A DNA stretch of 64,000 bases from JAHQVK01 sp036788295 (GTDB lineage Bacteria; Myxococcota; Kuafuiibacteriia; Kuafuiibacteriales; Kuafuiibacteriaceae). Below are positions 44,542 through 53,968 of the stretch, piece by piece (position 1 is the stretch's first letter; the number at the start of each line of letters is the position of its first letter). The stretch lies in the NCBI GenBank assembly GCA_036788295.1, contig DAIQNR010000023.1:5248-69247 (forward strand), in the 5' to 3' direction. The notes under the pieces are model-generated. The model was not told where the DNA came from. It saw only the letters and a list, made by a program, of their open reading frames with translations, and did not search any database. A program made the translations under genes and the position numbers.

Positions 44542-46847
44542 GGCGCGCCGTCGTGCTGCTCGCGCTCGCCGCTTGTCCGGGGCCCGACGCGGAGCCGCCG
44601 ATCGCCGACGGCATCTTCGCTGCGCTCGGAGAGATCCTGCCTACCGCCACCGAGGACCAGCGCTCGAGCTTCCTTCGGGGCCGAGAGCGCGCCGAGCACC
44701 GCTTCACCAGGGCGGAAGGGCTCGGGCCCCACTTCAACACCAGCTTCTGCGCCAGCTGCCACAATCGGCCCGTGATCGGCGGTTCGGCCGGGCGCTACCA
44801 GAACTTCCTCCTCGTCGGCCAGCGCCTGTCCGACGGCTCGAACGTGCCCACCGGTGTGAACGGAGTGCAACCCTCCCTGCAGCTCGAGGGGTCGCCTCGG
44901 CGCCCGCTCGACGAGGGCACCAACCGGATCGCCACCCGAAACCCGATCCCGTTCTTCGGTACCGGCGTCATCGCCGAGATCTTCACCGAGAGCATCCTCG
45001 AGAACGCCGACCCGGACGACGCCGACGGAGACGGCGTGAGCGGGCGACCGAACTTCGACCGCGGGTTCGTGGGGCGGTTCGGTCGAAAGGCGCAGACCGT
45101 CTCGATCGAGGGCTTCATCCGCGGTCCGCTGTTCAACCACCTCGGGATCACGTCGGACCCTCTGCCCGACGACCGAAAGGCGGCGCTGCCGGTGCCTTCA
45201 GGCGCGCTCGCCGCGGTCGAGGGGCCGGGCCGAGCGGGCGGAGCGGGCGGAGTGGGCCGAACGGGCAGGGGCCAGGCCGCAGCCCCCGACGAGCCGACCG
45301 AAGACGACGACGGCGTCCCCGACCCGGAGCTGTCCGAGGATGACCTCTTCGACCTCGTGAGCTTCTCCATGCTGCTCGCCGCCCCCGAGCCGGACCCGCT
45401 CGACGCTCCCGCCGCCCGCGGCCTGGACGTATTTCGCAATTTCGGTTGCGATGCTTGCCACGTCGAGACCCTGCTCGGGCCCCGGGGGCGGGTCCCTCTG
45501 TATTCGGACCTGCTCCTGCACGACATGGGGCCCGAGCTCGCCGATGGGGTGGAGATGGGGGTCGCAGGCCCGTCCGAGTTCCGGACCCAGCCGCTGTGGG
45601 GTGTGGTGGCCACCGGACCCTGGCTGCACGACGGCCGGGCCGACACCCTCGACGACGCGATCCGGTGGCACGGCGGAGAAGGCTCGGGGGCTCGGGACCG
45701 CTACGCGGCAGCCGACGCAGAGACGCAGGCGGACCTCCTCGCGTTCTTGTCGAGCCTCGGGGGACGGAGGGAGGCGACGCCGGGTCTGCTCCCGCCGGAC
45801 GAGGTCCCGCCCGAGGAGGGCGAAATCGGCGGGCCTCGCCCCGGAATCGACCGGGATCGCTTCGCAGCGGGCCGCCGCCTCTTCGACCGCAATTTCGGTC
45901 TCGGCGAGGGGATCGGGCCTCGGTTCAACGGCGACTCCTGCCGGGCCTGCCATGCCGAGCCGGTCGTCGGCGGCGCCGGCCCCGTCGGGCTCAACGTGGT
46001 TCGCCACGGGCGAATGGAGGGGGGCGTCTTCGTCGCCCCCGAGGACGGGACGGTGGCCCACCGGCTGCTCCACCGAACCGACGCTCGGGCCCCCGTGCCC
46101 ACCGGCTCCAACGTCTTCGAGATGCGCCAGCCCCAGGCCCTGTTCGGCCTCGGGCTGCTCGAGCGGATCCCAGAGGCGGCGATTCGGGCCCGCGCCGATC
46201 CGGACGACATCGACGGCGACGGCATCCGAGGTAGACCCCAAATCTTGCCTGATGGGACGCTCGGGCGCTTCGGATGGAAGGCCGACCTGCCCAACCTCGC
46301 CGAGTTCGTCGGGGACGCGCTCGCGGTCGAGCTGGGGCTGACCGTGCCCGCCGAAGCCGGCCTCTCGTTCGGCCGCACCGAGGACGACGACGATGCGCCC
46401 GATCCGGAGGTCTCGATGGAGGTGGTGGACGGCCTCTTCACCTACCTCGATGGGCTCGCGCCGCCGCCCCGGGTGCGGACCGATCCCGCGGCGGAGGATC
46501 GAGGAGCCCAGATCTTCGCCGAGGTGGGCTGCAACAACTGCCACGTCGCGGACTGGGTTCTCCCCGATGGGACGCCGGTCCCGGCCTACACCGACCTGCT
46601 GCTGCACGAGGTCCAGCCCGCCGAGGCTTCGGGGATCCCCGTACTCGAAGCCACCGCCCGGGCCTTTCGCACCGCGCCCCTGTGGGCGGTGGGCCGCACC
46701 GGGCCGTGGATGCACGACGGGCTGGCCTTCACGCTGGAGCAGGCCGTAGCCAGGCATGACGGCGAGGCGGCCGCTTCGGCGCTCGCGGTGTCGATGCGGC
46801 CCGCCGCCGACCGGGCCGACCTGCTCGCCTTTCTTCGCTCGCTCTGA
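44538..46847 (+). CDS. Duplicated di-haem oxidoreductase (DHOR/thiol-oxidoreductase type), four CxxCH
   Basis: The 769-residue lipoprotein (MRRAVVLLALAAC lipobox) contains two homologous halves, each with two c-type haem motifs: CASCH (71-75) and CDACH (304-308), then CRACH (468-472) and CNNCH (665-669). Both halves repeat the same blocks: GLGPHFNTSF and GIGPRFNGDS before the first haem, DxDGDGxxGRP, VPLYSDLLLHDMGPELADG and VPAYTDLLLHEVQPAEASG, and GPWLHDGRADTL and GPWMHDGLAFTL. This is the COG3488/DHOR family, normally one such module. It should bind four haems in the periplasm or on the cell surface. The substrate is unknown. A Gly/Arg-rich insert (about 230-250) interrupts the first half. 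Confidence 0.9.
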   Translation: MRRAVVLLALAACPGPDAEPPIADGIFAALGEILPTATEDQRSSFLRGRERAEHRFTRAEGLGPHFNTSFCASCHNRPVIGGSAGRYQNFLLVGQRLSDGSNVPTGVNGVQPSLQLEGSPRRPLDEGTNRIATRNPIPFFGTGVIAEIFTESILENADPDDADGDGVSGRPNFDRGFVGRFGRKAQTVSIEGFIRGPLFNHLGITSDPLPDDRKAALPVPSGALAAVEGPGRAGGAGGVGRTGRGQAAAPDEPTEDDDGVPDPELSEDDLFDLVSFSMLLAAPEPDPLDAPAARGLDVFRNFGCDACHVETLLGPRGRVPLYSDLLLHDMGPELADGVEMGVAGPSEFRTQPLWGVVATGPWLHDGRADTLDDAIRWHGGEGSGARDRYAAADAETQADLLAFLSSLGGRREATPGLLPPDEVPPEEGEIGGPRPGIDRDRFAAGRRLFDRNFGLGEGIGPRFNGDSCRACHAEPVVGGAGPVGLNVVRHGRMEGGVFVAPEDGTVAHRLLHRTDARAPVPTGSNVFEMRQPQALFGLGLLERIPEAAIRARADPDDIDGDGIRGRPQILPDGTLGRFGWKADLPNLAEFVGDALAVELGLTVPAEAGLSFGRTEDDDDAPDPEVSMEVVDGLFTYLDGLAPPPRVRTDPAAEDRGAQIFAEVGCNNCHVADWVLPDGTPVPAYTDLLLHEVQPAEASGIPVLEATARAFRTAPLWAVGRTGPWMHDGLAFTLEQAVARHDGEAAASALAVSMRPAADRADLLAFLRSL

Positions 46848-46909
46848 CCGGCGGTCGGGCTCGACACGTCCGGCGCCCCTGGTTAGCCTCTCGCTGGACA
46901 GGAGAACGC

Positions 46910-47173
46910 ATGGATCCACAGATTGCGATGTTTTTTCACATGTTTTTTCGGGCTCTCAGCCTGGTTGTCGTCTTGGACGTGGTCTCCTCGTGGTTCGTCA
47001 AGGACCCGAACGGCTTCCCCCGGAGCGTCACCGGCGCGATCACGGGACCGCTGTACGCCCCGTTTCGGGCGGTGGTGAAGCCGGGCAGCCTCGGCGGGCT
47101 CGACCTGGCCCCGCTCGTGGCCATCCTGACCCTCAACCTGCTCGCCCGGGGCGCTCTCGGCCTCGCGAGCTGA
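46910..47173 (+). CDS. YggT-family membrane protein
   Basis: The 87-residue protein is hydrophobic throughout, with two membrane helices (FFRALSLVVVLDVVSSWFV and LAPLVAILTLNLLARGALGL) separated by TGPLYAPFRAVVKP, the loop typical of the YggT/Ycf19 family. The family is linked to osmotic or cofactor-assembly roles without a defined mechanism. AGGAG (46899-46903) six bases before the ATG gives a good ribosome-binding site. A 91-bp gap separates it from the GH3 operon, so co-transcription is possible but not certain. Confidence 0.88.
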   Translation: MDPQIAMFFHMFFRALSLVVVLDVVSSWFVKDPNGFPRSVTGAITGPLYAPFRAVVKPGSLGGLDLAPLVAILTLNLLARGALGLAS

Positions 47174-47264
47174 TCGCCTCGGTGTCTCAGCCCGTTCGAG
47201 AGCGCCATCACCTCGACAAAAACGCTGGCCATTCTCGCGCGGGGGCGGCTAAGCGAGCGCGGAC

Positions 47265-48908
47265 ATGGTCGAGCGCTTCCGGACCGTGCCCTCCCGACCC
47301 CGCACGGATCCTCCTTCGGACGGGAACGGGCCGACGTCGCGATACCGGCGAGTGCTTCGCGCCTCCCCGTACCCCCGCGCGGTGTCCCGGGCGATGCTGC
47401 TCGCGGCGAGGCTGCGCATCCCCCGCTGGGACCGCGCGCTCGACGCGCTTCAGTCCACGCAGATGGCGCAGCTGCGGGGCATCGTCCGGCACGCGGCTCG
47501 CACCGAGTTCGGCCACCTGCACCGTTTCTCGGAGATACGCACCTATGGCGACTGGGTGAAGCGGGTCCCGCTCGGCGACTACGACAGCTTCTTCCCGTCG
47601 ATCGAGCGCATGATGCGGGGCGAGCGCAACGTCCTCGTCCCCGAGTTCGTGACCCACTTCGGCAACTCTTCCGGCAGCTCTTCCCAAGGCCGGATGAAGT
47701 TTCTGCCGATCACCGATCGGCAGGTGCGCCATCAGCAGGGCATGGGGGCCGACGCGCTCTTTCGCTATCTGGACTTCCGAAACGACGATCGATTCGCCAC
47801 CGGCTTCTCGCTCGGCCTGCTGCCTCCGACCACGATGAAGGAGCAGGGGCCGGTGAAGGTGACTTGCAATCCGGCGCTGATGGTCACGAAGGTGCCGGCG
47901 TTCGCCCGGCCCCTCTACATCCCCCACGGCCCGGCCAGAGACGAGCCGAACTACGACAAGAAACTCACGATGATCGCGGAGCAGTACCTCGATCACGACG
48001 TGCGGACCGTGACCGGCACGACGTGCTGGTTCTCGCTGCTGTTCGACAAGGTGATCGAGGTGGCCAACCGCCGGGGGCGCCGGGTTCGCCACGTCGCCGA
48101 GGTCTGGCCGAACCTCGACTTCCTGATCGGTGGGGGCGTCGCCGCCGACCCGTACCTCCCGGTGATCCGTGAGCGAATCGGCCGCTCCGACGTGGTGCTG
48201 GTCGACACCTACAACGCGACCGAGGGCGGCCTGTACGCCGTGAGCGACCATTCGGGAGGGCGGGGCATGCTCGTGATCCCGGACCGCGGGGTGTTCCTCG
48301 AGGCGATCCCGGTCGAGGAGCTCGACCGTCCGGAGCCGACCCGGGTGCCGCTGTGGGGGGTCGAGCGGGACCGAAACTATGCGCTGGTGGTGACCACCTG
48401 CTCGGGGCTCTACGCCTACAAGCTCGGTGACATCGTCCGCTTCCCGAGCACCCAGCCCCTGCGGATGGAGTTCGCGGGTCGGCTCGCCGGGTGCCTGAGC
48501 ACGACGCAAGAGCTGACGACCCACGTCGAGGTGCAGCGGGCCATGGAAGCCGCGCTCGGCGCGTCCGGCCTCCGAACCGTGGACTACGCGGCCGGAGCCG
48601 ACGTCGGGGTGGGTGGCACCGCGAAATCCCGCTACGTGGTGTTCGTCGAGTTCGAGGTCGCGCCCACCGACCTCGAGGCGTTCGCCCGGAGCTTCGACGA
48701 AGGCTTGTGCCGCGAAAACCGGGTCTACCGGGAGCACCGGCAGGAGGACGCGGCGATCCTTCCCCCGGAGGTGGTCGCCCTGCCTCGGGGCTCGGTGGAG
48801 CGATTCATGCGCGAATCGGGCCGGACCAGCGTGCAGACCAAGTTCCCTCGAATCGTGGACGAGCCCGGCCGAGACCTGCTGCGGACCATCGGCGCCGCTT
48901 CTTCCTGA
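47265..48908 (+). CDS. GH3-family acyl-acid amido synthetase-like enzyme
   Basis: The 547-residue protein belongs to the adenylate-forming GH3 family, best known from plant auxin/jasmonate-amino-acid ligases, with poorly studied bacterial members. Visible motifs are the ATP-binding loop SSGSSSQGRMKFLPIT (about 133-148), VDTYNATEGGLYAV (about 312-325, second nucleotide block) and YAYKLGDIVRFP (about 385). The C-terminal cap is VQTKFPRIV near the end. It should activate a carboxylate as acyl-AMP and join it to an amine. Substrates are unknown. Its stop overlaps the flippase-like gene (TGATG). It is the first of four coupled genes ending in a PLP decarboxylase, which could provide the amine. Confidence 0.88.
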   Translation: MVERFRTVPSRPRTDPPSDGNGPTSRYRRVLRASPYPRAVSRAMLLAARLRIPRWDRALDALQSTQMAQLRGIVRHAARTEFGHLHRFSEIRTYGDWVKRVPLGDYDSFFPSIERMMRGERNVLVPEFVTHFGNSSGSSSQGRMKFLPITDRQVRHQQGMGADALFRYLDFRNDDRFATGFSLGLLPPTTMKEQGPVKVTCNPALMVTKVPAFARPLYIPHGPARDEPNYDKKLTMIAEQYLDHDVRTVTGTTCWFSLLFDKVIEVANRRGRRVRHVAEVWPNLDFLIGGGVAADPYLPVIRERIGRSDVVLVDTYNATEGGLYAVSDHSGGRGMLVIPDRGVFLEAIPVEELDRPEPTRVPLWGVERDRNYALVVTTCSGLYAYKLGDIVRFPSTQPLRMEFAGRLAGCLSTTQELTTHVEVQRAMEAALGASGLRTVDYAAGADVGVGGTAKSRYVVFVEFEVAPTDLEAFARSFDEGLCRENRVYREHRQEDAAILPPEVVALPRGSVERFMRESGRTSVQTKFPRIVDEPGRDLLRTIGAASS

Positions 48909-49903
48909 TGCCCCGGCGGTGGCTCGACTTGCTCGAGCGAAAGGGCCGATACCTGCTGCTCGCCCTTGGCATCGTGGCCGTGGTGCTGCTGGTCCGGGAG
49001 TCGGGTCCGGAGCGGGTGCTGCAGGTCATGTTGACCGCGGCGCCTTGGTTGCCGCTCGTGTATCTGCTCGAGGCGGCGTGGATCTCGATGGACGCGGTCG
49101 CCCTGCGGTTTCTGTTTCTGGAGGAAGGCCGCAAGGTCCCTCTCCGGGTCTGGTTTCAGAGCGCTTCGCTCGCCTACGGGGTCATGGTGCTGCTGCCCGC
49201 TGGCCGGGCCGGCGGCGAGGTGATGCGAGCGGCGCAGCTCTCGAAGCATGTCGGCATGCTCGCGGTGACCGCCGCCGCCCAGATCCAAGGCTCGACCCTC
49301 TTTGCCAACGCGGTGATCTCGATCCCGTGCTTCATCGCGGTGGCCGCCGGCGTCGGCTGGACCCACTACCTCTCCGTCCTCGTCGCCCTCAACGGGGTCT
49401 TGACCCTCGTGCTCGGGGTCGGCGTGCTCTACTTGGCGAGCCGGCCCGAGCTCGGGGCGCGGCTTGGGCGCCGGTTTTCGTTTCTCAGGCCCTACGCCGC
49501 TCAGCTCGACGACGCCGCCCGCCCGCTAAAGCCCTTTCCCAAGCGCGCGGTCACGTTTACGGTCACCGGGCGGGTGATTCAGGCCCTGCAGTTCGGCATC
49601 ATCCTTCACGCCATCGGCGGTGAGCTCACCGTGGGTTCGGCGCTGGTGACCCAAGGGATTCACCTCGTGGGGTCCGGACTCGGGGACATGGTACCGAACG
49701 CGGTGGGGATCACCGAGGCGGCGTACCGCTTCTTCGCCGAGACCCTCGGGTTTGGCGACGACCCGGCCAAGGCCATCGCCATCGCGCTGGTGGCCCGCCT
49801 GGTTCAGTTCTCCCTGGCCGGGGTCGCGCTAGTGGTGGGCGGGTTCGGGCGTCGGCGCCGCAAAGAAACTCCGGCCTCCGGGCCGGATGAAGGAACACCT
49901 TGA
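48908..49903 (+). CDS. LPG-synthase-type flippase-like membrane protein (UPF0104)
   Basis: The 331-residue protein has about eight hydrophobic helices (LLLALGIVAVVLLV, WLPLVYLLEAAWISM, ISIPCFIAVAAGVGW, LVALNGVLTLVLGVGVLYL and others). It shows the LPAGRAGGEVMRAAQL and GSGLGDMVPNAVGITEAAYRFF blocks of the MprF-flippase/AglD-like family (lysylphosphatidylglycerol synthase TM region). It lacks a synthase domain. Such proteins translocate or bind lipids in the inner membrane. It starts within the GH3 stop (TGATG) and ends inside the start of the MMPL gene (TGATG), so the three proteins are translated as a unit. Confidence 0.85.
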   Translation: MPRRWLDLLERKGRYLLLALGIVAVVLLVRESGPERVLQVMLTAAPWLPLVYLLEAAWISMDAVALRFLFLEEGRKVPLRVWFQSASLAYGVMVLLPAGRAGGEVMRAAQLSKHVGMLAVTAAAQIQGSTLFANAVISIPCFIAVAAGVGWTHYLSVLVALNGVLTLVLGVGVLYLASRPELGARLGRRFSFLRPYAAQLDDAARPLKPFPKRAVTFTVTGRVIQALQFGIILHAIGGELTVGSALVTQGIHLVGSGLGDMVPNAVGITEAAYRFFAETLGFGDDPAKAIAIALVARLVQFSLAGVALVVGGFGRRRRKETPASGPDEGTP

Positions 49904-52374
49904 TGCAGTCGTTTTGGCGCGGTTTGGCCAATCTTCAGGTGGCCAAGAGCGGCCTCATCATCGGCGTGGCGTGGGCGCTCGCCGCAGGATCGCTCCCGTT
50001 CGTGGCCAAGCTCGGCCTCAACGGGGACTTCACCGCGCTGCTCCCCGAGCACAAGCCGAGCGTCGTGGACCTCGCCGAGGTCCGTGAGCGGTTCGGGCGC
50101 CAGGCGACGCTCAGCGTCGCCATCGAAGCGGCGACCACGACCGTGGCCCGCGCCTTCGTCGCCCAGCTCGCCCCTCGGGTCGAGGCGCTGACCGCCGAGC
50201 GGGTCACCGCGGTGGACTGGAACGTCTCCGCGTTCGAGCGATTCGTCGAAGAGCACCGACACCTCTACGCCTCGCTGCCCGACCTCGAAGAGATCCGCGA
50301 CGCGCTCGCCGACCGGCTTTCCTACGAGCTCGGCCGGCAAAACCCGCTGTACGTGGACCTCACCGAGCGAGACGGGCCTCCACCGGACCCGGCGGAGGTC
50401 GCCCGTCGGCTGGAGAAGAAAGCCCAGGCGGCGCAAAAAGAGCTGGCCCGCTTTCCGGACGGGTACTTTCAGCATCCCACCCGGCCGCTGGTGGTGATGT
50501 TCGTTCGAACCAGCATCCAGGGCGGGGAGATCGAGCAGGTCAAGCAGCTGCTCGCGGCGGTGAAGCAGGAGGCCGACGCGCTCGCCCCCGAAGCCCGCGG
50601 GGTGACGGTGCACCTCGGCGGGGAGATGATGGACATCGAGGAGGAGCAAGCGGCCCTGACCCAAGCCGTTCTGTGGGCGACCGGGGTCACGGCGGTGCTC
50701 GTGATGCTCGCGATCCAGCTGTTCTTTCGGCGGATCCGCTCCATCCCGCTGCTCGCGCTGTCGGTGCTGCCCCCGGTGCTCATCACGTTCGCGGTGGCGG
50801 AGGTGACGGTGAGTTACCTCAACGCCTCGAGCGCGTTCTTGTCGAGCATCGTCCTCGGCAACGGGATCAATCCCAACGTCATCTGGCTGTCCCGCTACTT
50901 CGAGGCTCGGCGGGCGGGGGAGGGTCTTCGCGACGGGGTCGAGAAGACCCACCGCGCGACCTGGGCCGCGACCCTCACCGCGAGCCTCGCCGCCGGCGCC
51001 GCCTACGGCTCGCTCGTCATCACCGATTTTCGGGGGTTTCGGGACTTCGGGATCATCGGGGGCGCGGGCATGGCCCTGTGCTGGCTCGGGGCCTACCTCC
51101 TGCTCCCTGCGCTCGTCTCGGTCTTCGACCGCCGCTGGCCGATGGGCCCGGAAGAGGCGCGCTCGGAGCGGGGGGGAAGCTACGGCCGGCTGTTCGCTCG
51201 GATCGCCCTTGGCGCCCCCCGGACCGTCCTGGTGACCTCGCTCGCCTTGACCGTGGCCAGCCTCGCCCTCGTGGTGCTGGCGGTGCTCGACAACCCGATG
51301 GAGTACGATTTTCGAAACCTCCAGTCGAAGCGGCCCCCGTCGAGCCGGACGCAGTGGGTCAACGACCGGCAGTCCGAGATCGTGGACGAGACGACGACCG
51401 GCTCCGCCATCGCCATCCTCGTCCGCGACGTCGAGGACGTGCCCTACGTTCAGGCCCAGCTCGAGCGATACCGGGCGGAGACCTCGAGCCTCGCGTTCGG
51501 CGCGGTGCGGACGGTGTGGGATTTCGTCCCGAGCGATCAGCTGGAGAAGATCGAGGTCCTCGACGAGATCCGTGAGCTGATGCCCAAGCTCGAGCGGTAC
51601 CCGTCCATCGAAGACAAGGAGCTGCTCGAGCGGCACCGGCCGCCACCGGACCTCGTGCCGCTCCGCCCCGAGGACCTCCCCTCCGCCGTCTCCCGCTACT
51701 TCGCCGAGTCGGACGGTTCGCTCGGCAAGGTCCTGTTCCTCGAGCACCACGAGTCCAGAAACGCGTGGGATGGAGAATACCTGGTCGAGTGGGCGGAGGC
51801 CGCGCGCTCCCTGAAGACGAAGGACGGCAGCCGCCCGGCGGTCGCGGGCCAGCCTCCGGTGTTCGCCGACCTGCTCGAGGCGATCTGGGTGGACGGCCCT
51901 CGCGCGGTGTTGGCCGCGTTCTTCGCCACCTTCGTGCTGCTCCTCCTCACCTTTCGGCGGTGGAGCGAGCGCTTCGCCACCGTCTTTGCCCTGCTGCTCG
52001 GCGTCACTTGGATGGCGGGGTTCATGGCGGCCGGCGGCATCAAGTTGAACTTTTTGAACTTCGTCGCTTTCCCGATCACGTTTGGCAACGGGGTGGACTA
52101 CGCGGTCAACGTGATGCGGCGGTTCGTGGACGAGCTCGAGACCCATGGCGGCGAGCGCTGGGCTGCCGTGCGGGCCTCCGTGGAGGGCACCGGCGGGGCG
52201 GTGGTCCTGTGCAGCCTCACCACCGTGATCGGCTACATCTCGCTGTACGCGTCGAGCAACAAGGCGCTCAATTCGTTCGGGGCGGCGATGGCGATCAGCG
52301 AGATCACCTGCGTCGTGGCTGGGGTCCTGACCCTCCCAGCGATGCTGTTGCTGCTCCCGGGGAGGCGGCGGTGA
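49903..52374 (+). CDS. MMPL/RND-superfamily lipid transporter
   Basis: The 823-residue protein has the duplicated MMPL plan. An N-terminal helix (AKSGLIIGVAWALAAGSLPF) is followed by a periplasmic domain (about 40-255) and five to six helices (VLWATGVTAVLVMLAIQLFF and ASSAFLSSIVLGNGINPNVIWLSRY among them). A second periplasmic domain (about 450-650) precedes a second helix set (FLNFVAFPITFGNGVDYAVNVMRR). The paired GNGINPNV / GNGVDYAV segments are the family's proton-relay-type helices. Related proteins export lipids, such as hopanoid or trehalose-lipid transporters. It is in the middle of the GH3 operon and is the likely exporter of its product. ATG 49903 overlaps the previous stop. Confidence 0.9.
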   Translation: MQSFWRGLANLQVAKSGLIIGVAWALAAGSLPFVAKLGLNGDFTALLPEHKPSVVDLAEVRERFGRQATLSVAIEAATTTVARAFVAQLAPRVEALTAERVTAVDWNVSAFERFVEEHRHLYASLPDLEEIRDALADRLSYELGRQNPLYVDLTERDGPPPDPAEVARRLEKKAQAAQKELARFPDGYFQHPTRPLVVMFVRTSIQGGEIEQVKQLLAAVKQEADALAPEARGVTVHLGGEMMDIEEEQAALTQAVLWATGVTAVLVMLAIQLFFRRIRSIPLLALSVLPPVLITFAVAEVTVSYLNASSAFLSSIVLGNGINPNVIWLSRYFEARRAGEGLRDGVEKTHRATWAATLTASLAAGAAYGSLVITDFRGFRDFGIIGGAGMALCWLGAYLLLPALVSVFDRRWPMGPEEARSERGGSYGRLFARIALGAPRTVLVTSLALTVASLALVVLAVLDNPMEYDFRNLQSKRPPSSRTQWVNDRQSEIVDETTTGSAIAILVRDVEDVPYVQAQLERYRAETSSLAFGAVRTVWDFVPSDQLEKIEVLDEIRELMPKLERYPSIEDKELLERHRPPPDLVPLRPEDLPSAVSRYFAESDGSLGKVLFLEHHESRNAWDGEYLVEWAEAARSLKTKDGSRPAVAGQPPVFADLLEAIWVDGPRAVLAAFFATFVLLLLTFRRWSERFATVFALLLGVTWMAGFMAAGGIKLNFLNFVAFPITFGNGVDYAVNVMRRFVDELETHGGERWAAVRASVEGTGGAVVLCSLTTVIGYISLYASSNKALNSFGAAMAISEITCVVAGVLTLPAMLLLLPGRRR

Positions 52375-53948
52375 AGCCGGCCGCCCCGTCCTCGGAAGCC
52401 GTCCTCGACGGCGCGTCCTCGTCCGGGGCCGGGCTCGCCGGGCCCGGGTACCGGGACGACCCGGAGCTCATGCGGTGGGTGGAGGGGGTTGGGCGCGAGC
52501 TGTTGTCTCGGCTGTTGACCGGGCGGAGCCGCCACGAGCCGGTGGTCCGCTACACCGCGCCGCTCGACAACCACGCCGCCTTCGCCGGCCATGTCCCGCT
52601 GTCGATGGGTCCCGGCGGCGAGCCGTCGTCCCCTGCGGCGCTCGACGCGGCGGTGCAAGAGATCCTGCGCCGCTCGGTGCACTCGTCGCACCCTCGTTTC
52701 TTCAACCAGAATTGGGCGGGCGCCGACCCGGTCGCGGTCCTCGGCGACTGGCTGACTTCCGTCCTCAACACCACCGCGGCCACCTACGAGATGGCGCCGG
52801 TGTTCACGCTGATGGAGAACGAGCTCTTGTTTCGCATGGCCGTGCTGGTGGGCTTCGCCGGCCCCGCACAGGGGCCGCGCGTGACTCCGGGGGCGCATGG
52901 GTTGTTCGCGCCCGGCGGCGCGGTCTCGAACCTCTACGCCATGCACCTCGCGCGGGCCCATGCCGACCCCGAGGTGGGGGATTCGGGCCTGTTCGGCGGC
53001 GCTCCGCTCGTCGCGTTCACGTCCGAGCAGAGCCACTACGCGTTTGCGAAGTCGGCCGCGCTGCTCGGCCTCGGTCGCCGCCAGCTCGTGCATGTCCCAT
53101 GCGACGACGTCGGGCGCATGCAGGTCCCGGCGCTCATCTCGGCGATTCGCGAGGTCCGCTCGGCCGGCGGCCGGCCGTTTTTCGTGAACGCGACCGCGGG
53201 CACCACGGTCGCCGGGGCCTTCGACCCGATCGACGACATCGCGGACGTCGCCGAGGCCGAAGGCCTGTGGCTTCACGTGGACGGCTGTTATGGGGGCAGC
53301 GCGCTGTTTTCGGCCCGGCATCGGGCCTTGCTCGCCGGATCCCAACGGGCCCACAGCTTCGCGTGGAACCCCCACAAGATGATGGGCATCACCCAGCAGT
53401 GCGCGGCTCTTCTGCTCAGGGAGGGCGCGCCGCTTCGACCCGCCTTCGCCGCCCACGCGAGCTACATCTTTCAAACCGACAAGAACGACGCCGACCAGGA
53501 TCTCGGCGATCTCAGCTTTCAATGCGGGCGCCGTCCGGACGGGCTCAAGCTGTGGCTGACGTGGAAAGCCCGGGGCGAGCGGTGGTTCGAGGCCCGAATC
53601 GACCGGGCGGTGGAGCTCGCCGAGCGGCTGGAGCGGCGGCTCGCCGGCGACCCTCGGTTCTGCCTCGCCCACCCCCGCAGCTTCGCCAATGTGGGTTTCT
53701 GGTGGGTTCCCGAAGATCTTCGCCCGCTCGATCCTACCCGGATGTCGGAAGCGACGAAGGCCCGTTTGCACGGGCTGGCGCCCAAGGTGAAGGACAAGCT
53801 GCAGCGAGAAGGTTCGGCGATGCTCGGGTTTCAGCCGCTCGGTGAGCGGCCGAACTTCTTTCGGCTGCTCGTGATGAGCCCAGACGTCCGGGAGTCGGAC
53901 GTCGAGGCCACCATCGAGCGCATCGACCACTTCGCCGCCCGGCTCTGA
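52371..53948 (+). CDS. Group II PLP-dependent amino-acid decarboxylase
   Basis: The 525-residue enzyme is a fold-type I decarboxylase of the glutamate/tyrosine/2,4-diaminobutyrate/cysteine-sulfinate group. Visible features are SHPRFFNQNWAGADP, PGGAVSNLYAMHLAR, TSEQSHYAFAKSAALLGLG (cofactor-stacking His), NATAGTTVAGAFDP, HVDGCYGGSALF (PLP-binding Asp) and SFAWNPHKMMG with the Schiff-base Lys. It starts at GTG overlapping the MMPL stop (GTGA), with GGGAGG upstream. As last gene of the GH3-flippase-MMPL operon it would supply an amine, such as a diamine or hypotaurine-like compound. The substrate amino acid cannot be told by eye. Confidence 0.9.
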   Translation: MKPAAPSSEAVLDGASSSGAGLAGPGYRDDPELMRWVEGVGRELLSRLLTGRSRHEPVVRYTAPLDNHAAFAGHVPLSMGPGGEPSSPAALDAAVQEILRRSVHSSHPRFFNQNWAGADPVAVLGDWLTSVLNTTAATYEMAPVFTLMENELLFRMAVLVGFAGPAQGPRVTPGAHGLFAPGGAVSNLYAMHLARAHADPEVGDSGLFGGAPLVAFTSEQSHYAFAKSAALLGLGRRQLVHVPCDDVGRMQVPALISAIREVRSAGGRPFFVNATAGTTVAGAFDPIDDIADVAEAEGLWLHVDGCYGGSALFSARHRALLAGSQRAHSFAWNPHKMMGITQQCAALLLREGAPLRPAFAAHASYIFQTDKNDADQDLGDLSFQCGRRPDGLKLWLTWKARGERWFEARIDRAVELAERLERRLAGDPRFCLAHPRSFANVGFWWVPEDLRPLDPTRMSEATKARLHGLAPKVKDKLQREGSAMLGFQPLGERPNFFRLLVMSPDVRESDVEATIERIDHFAARL

Positions 53949-53968
53949 GCCTCCCTTCGCCGCCGCCT

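Noticed and set aside
49804..52146. 780-codon minus-strand open frame opposite the MMPL gene
   Set aside because: Shadow of a membrane protein with clear MMPL signatures.
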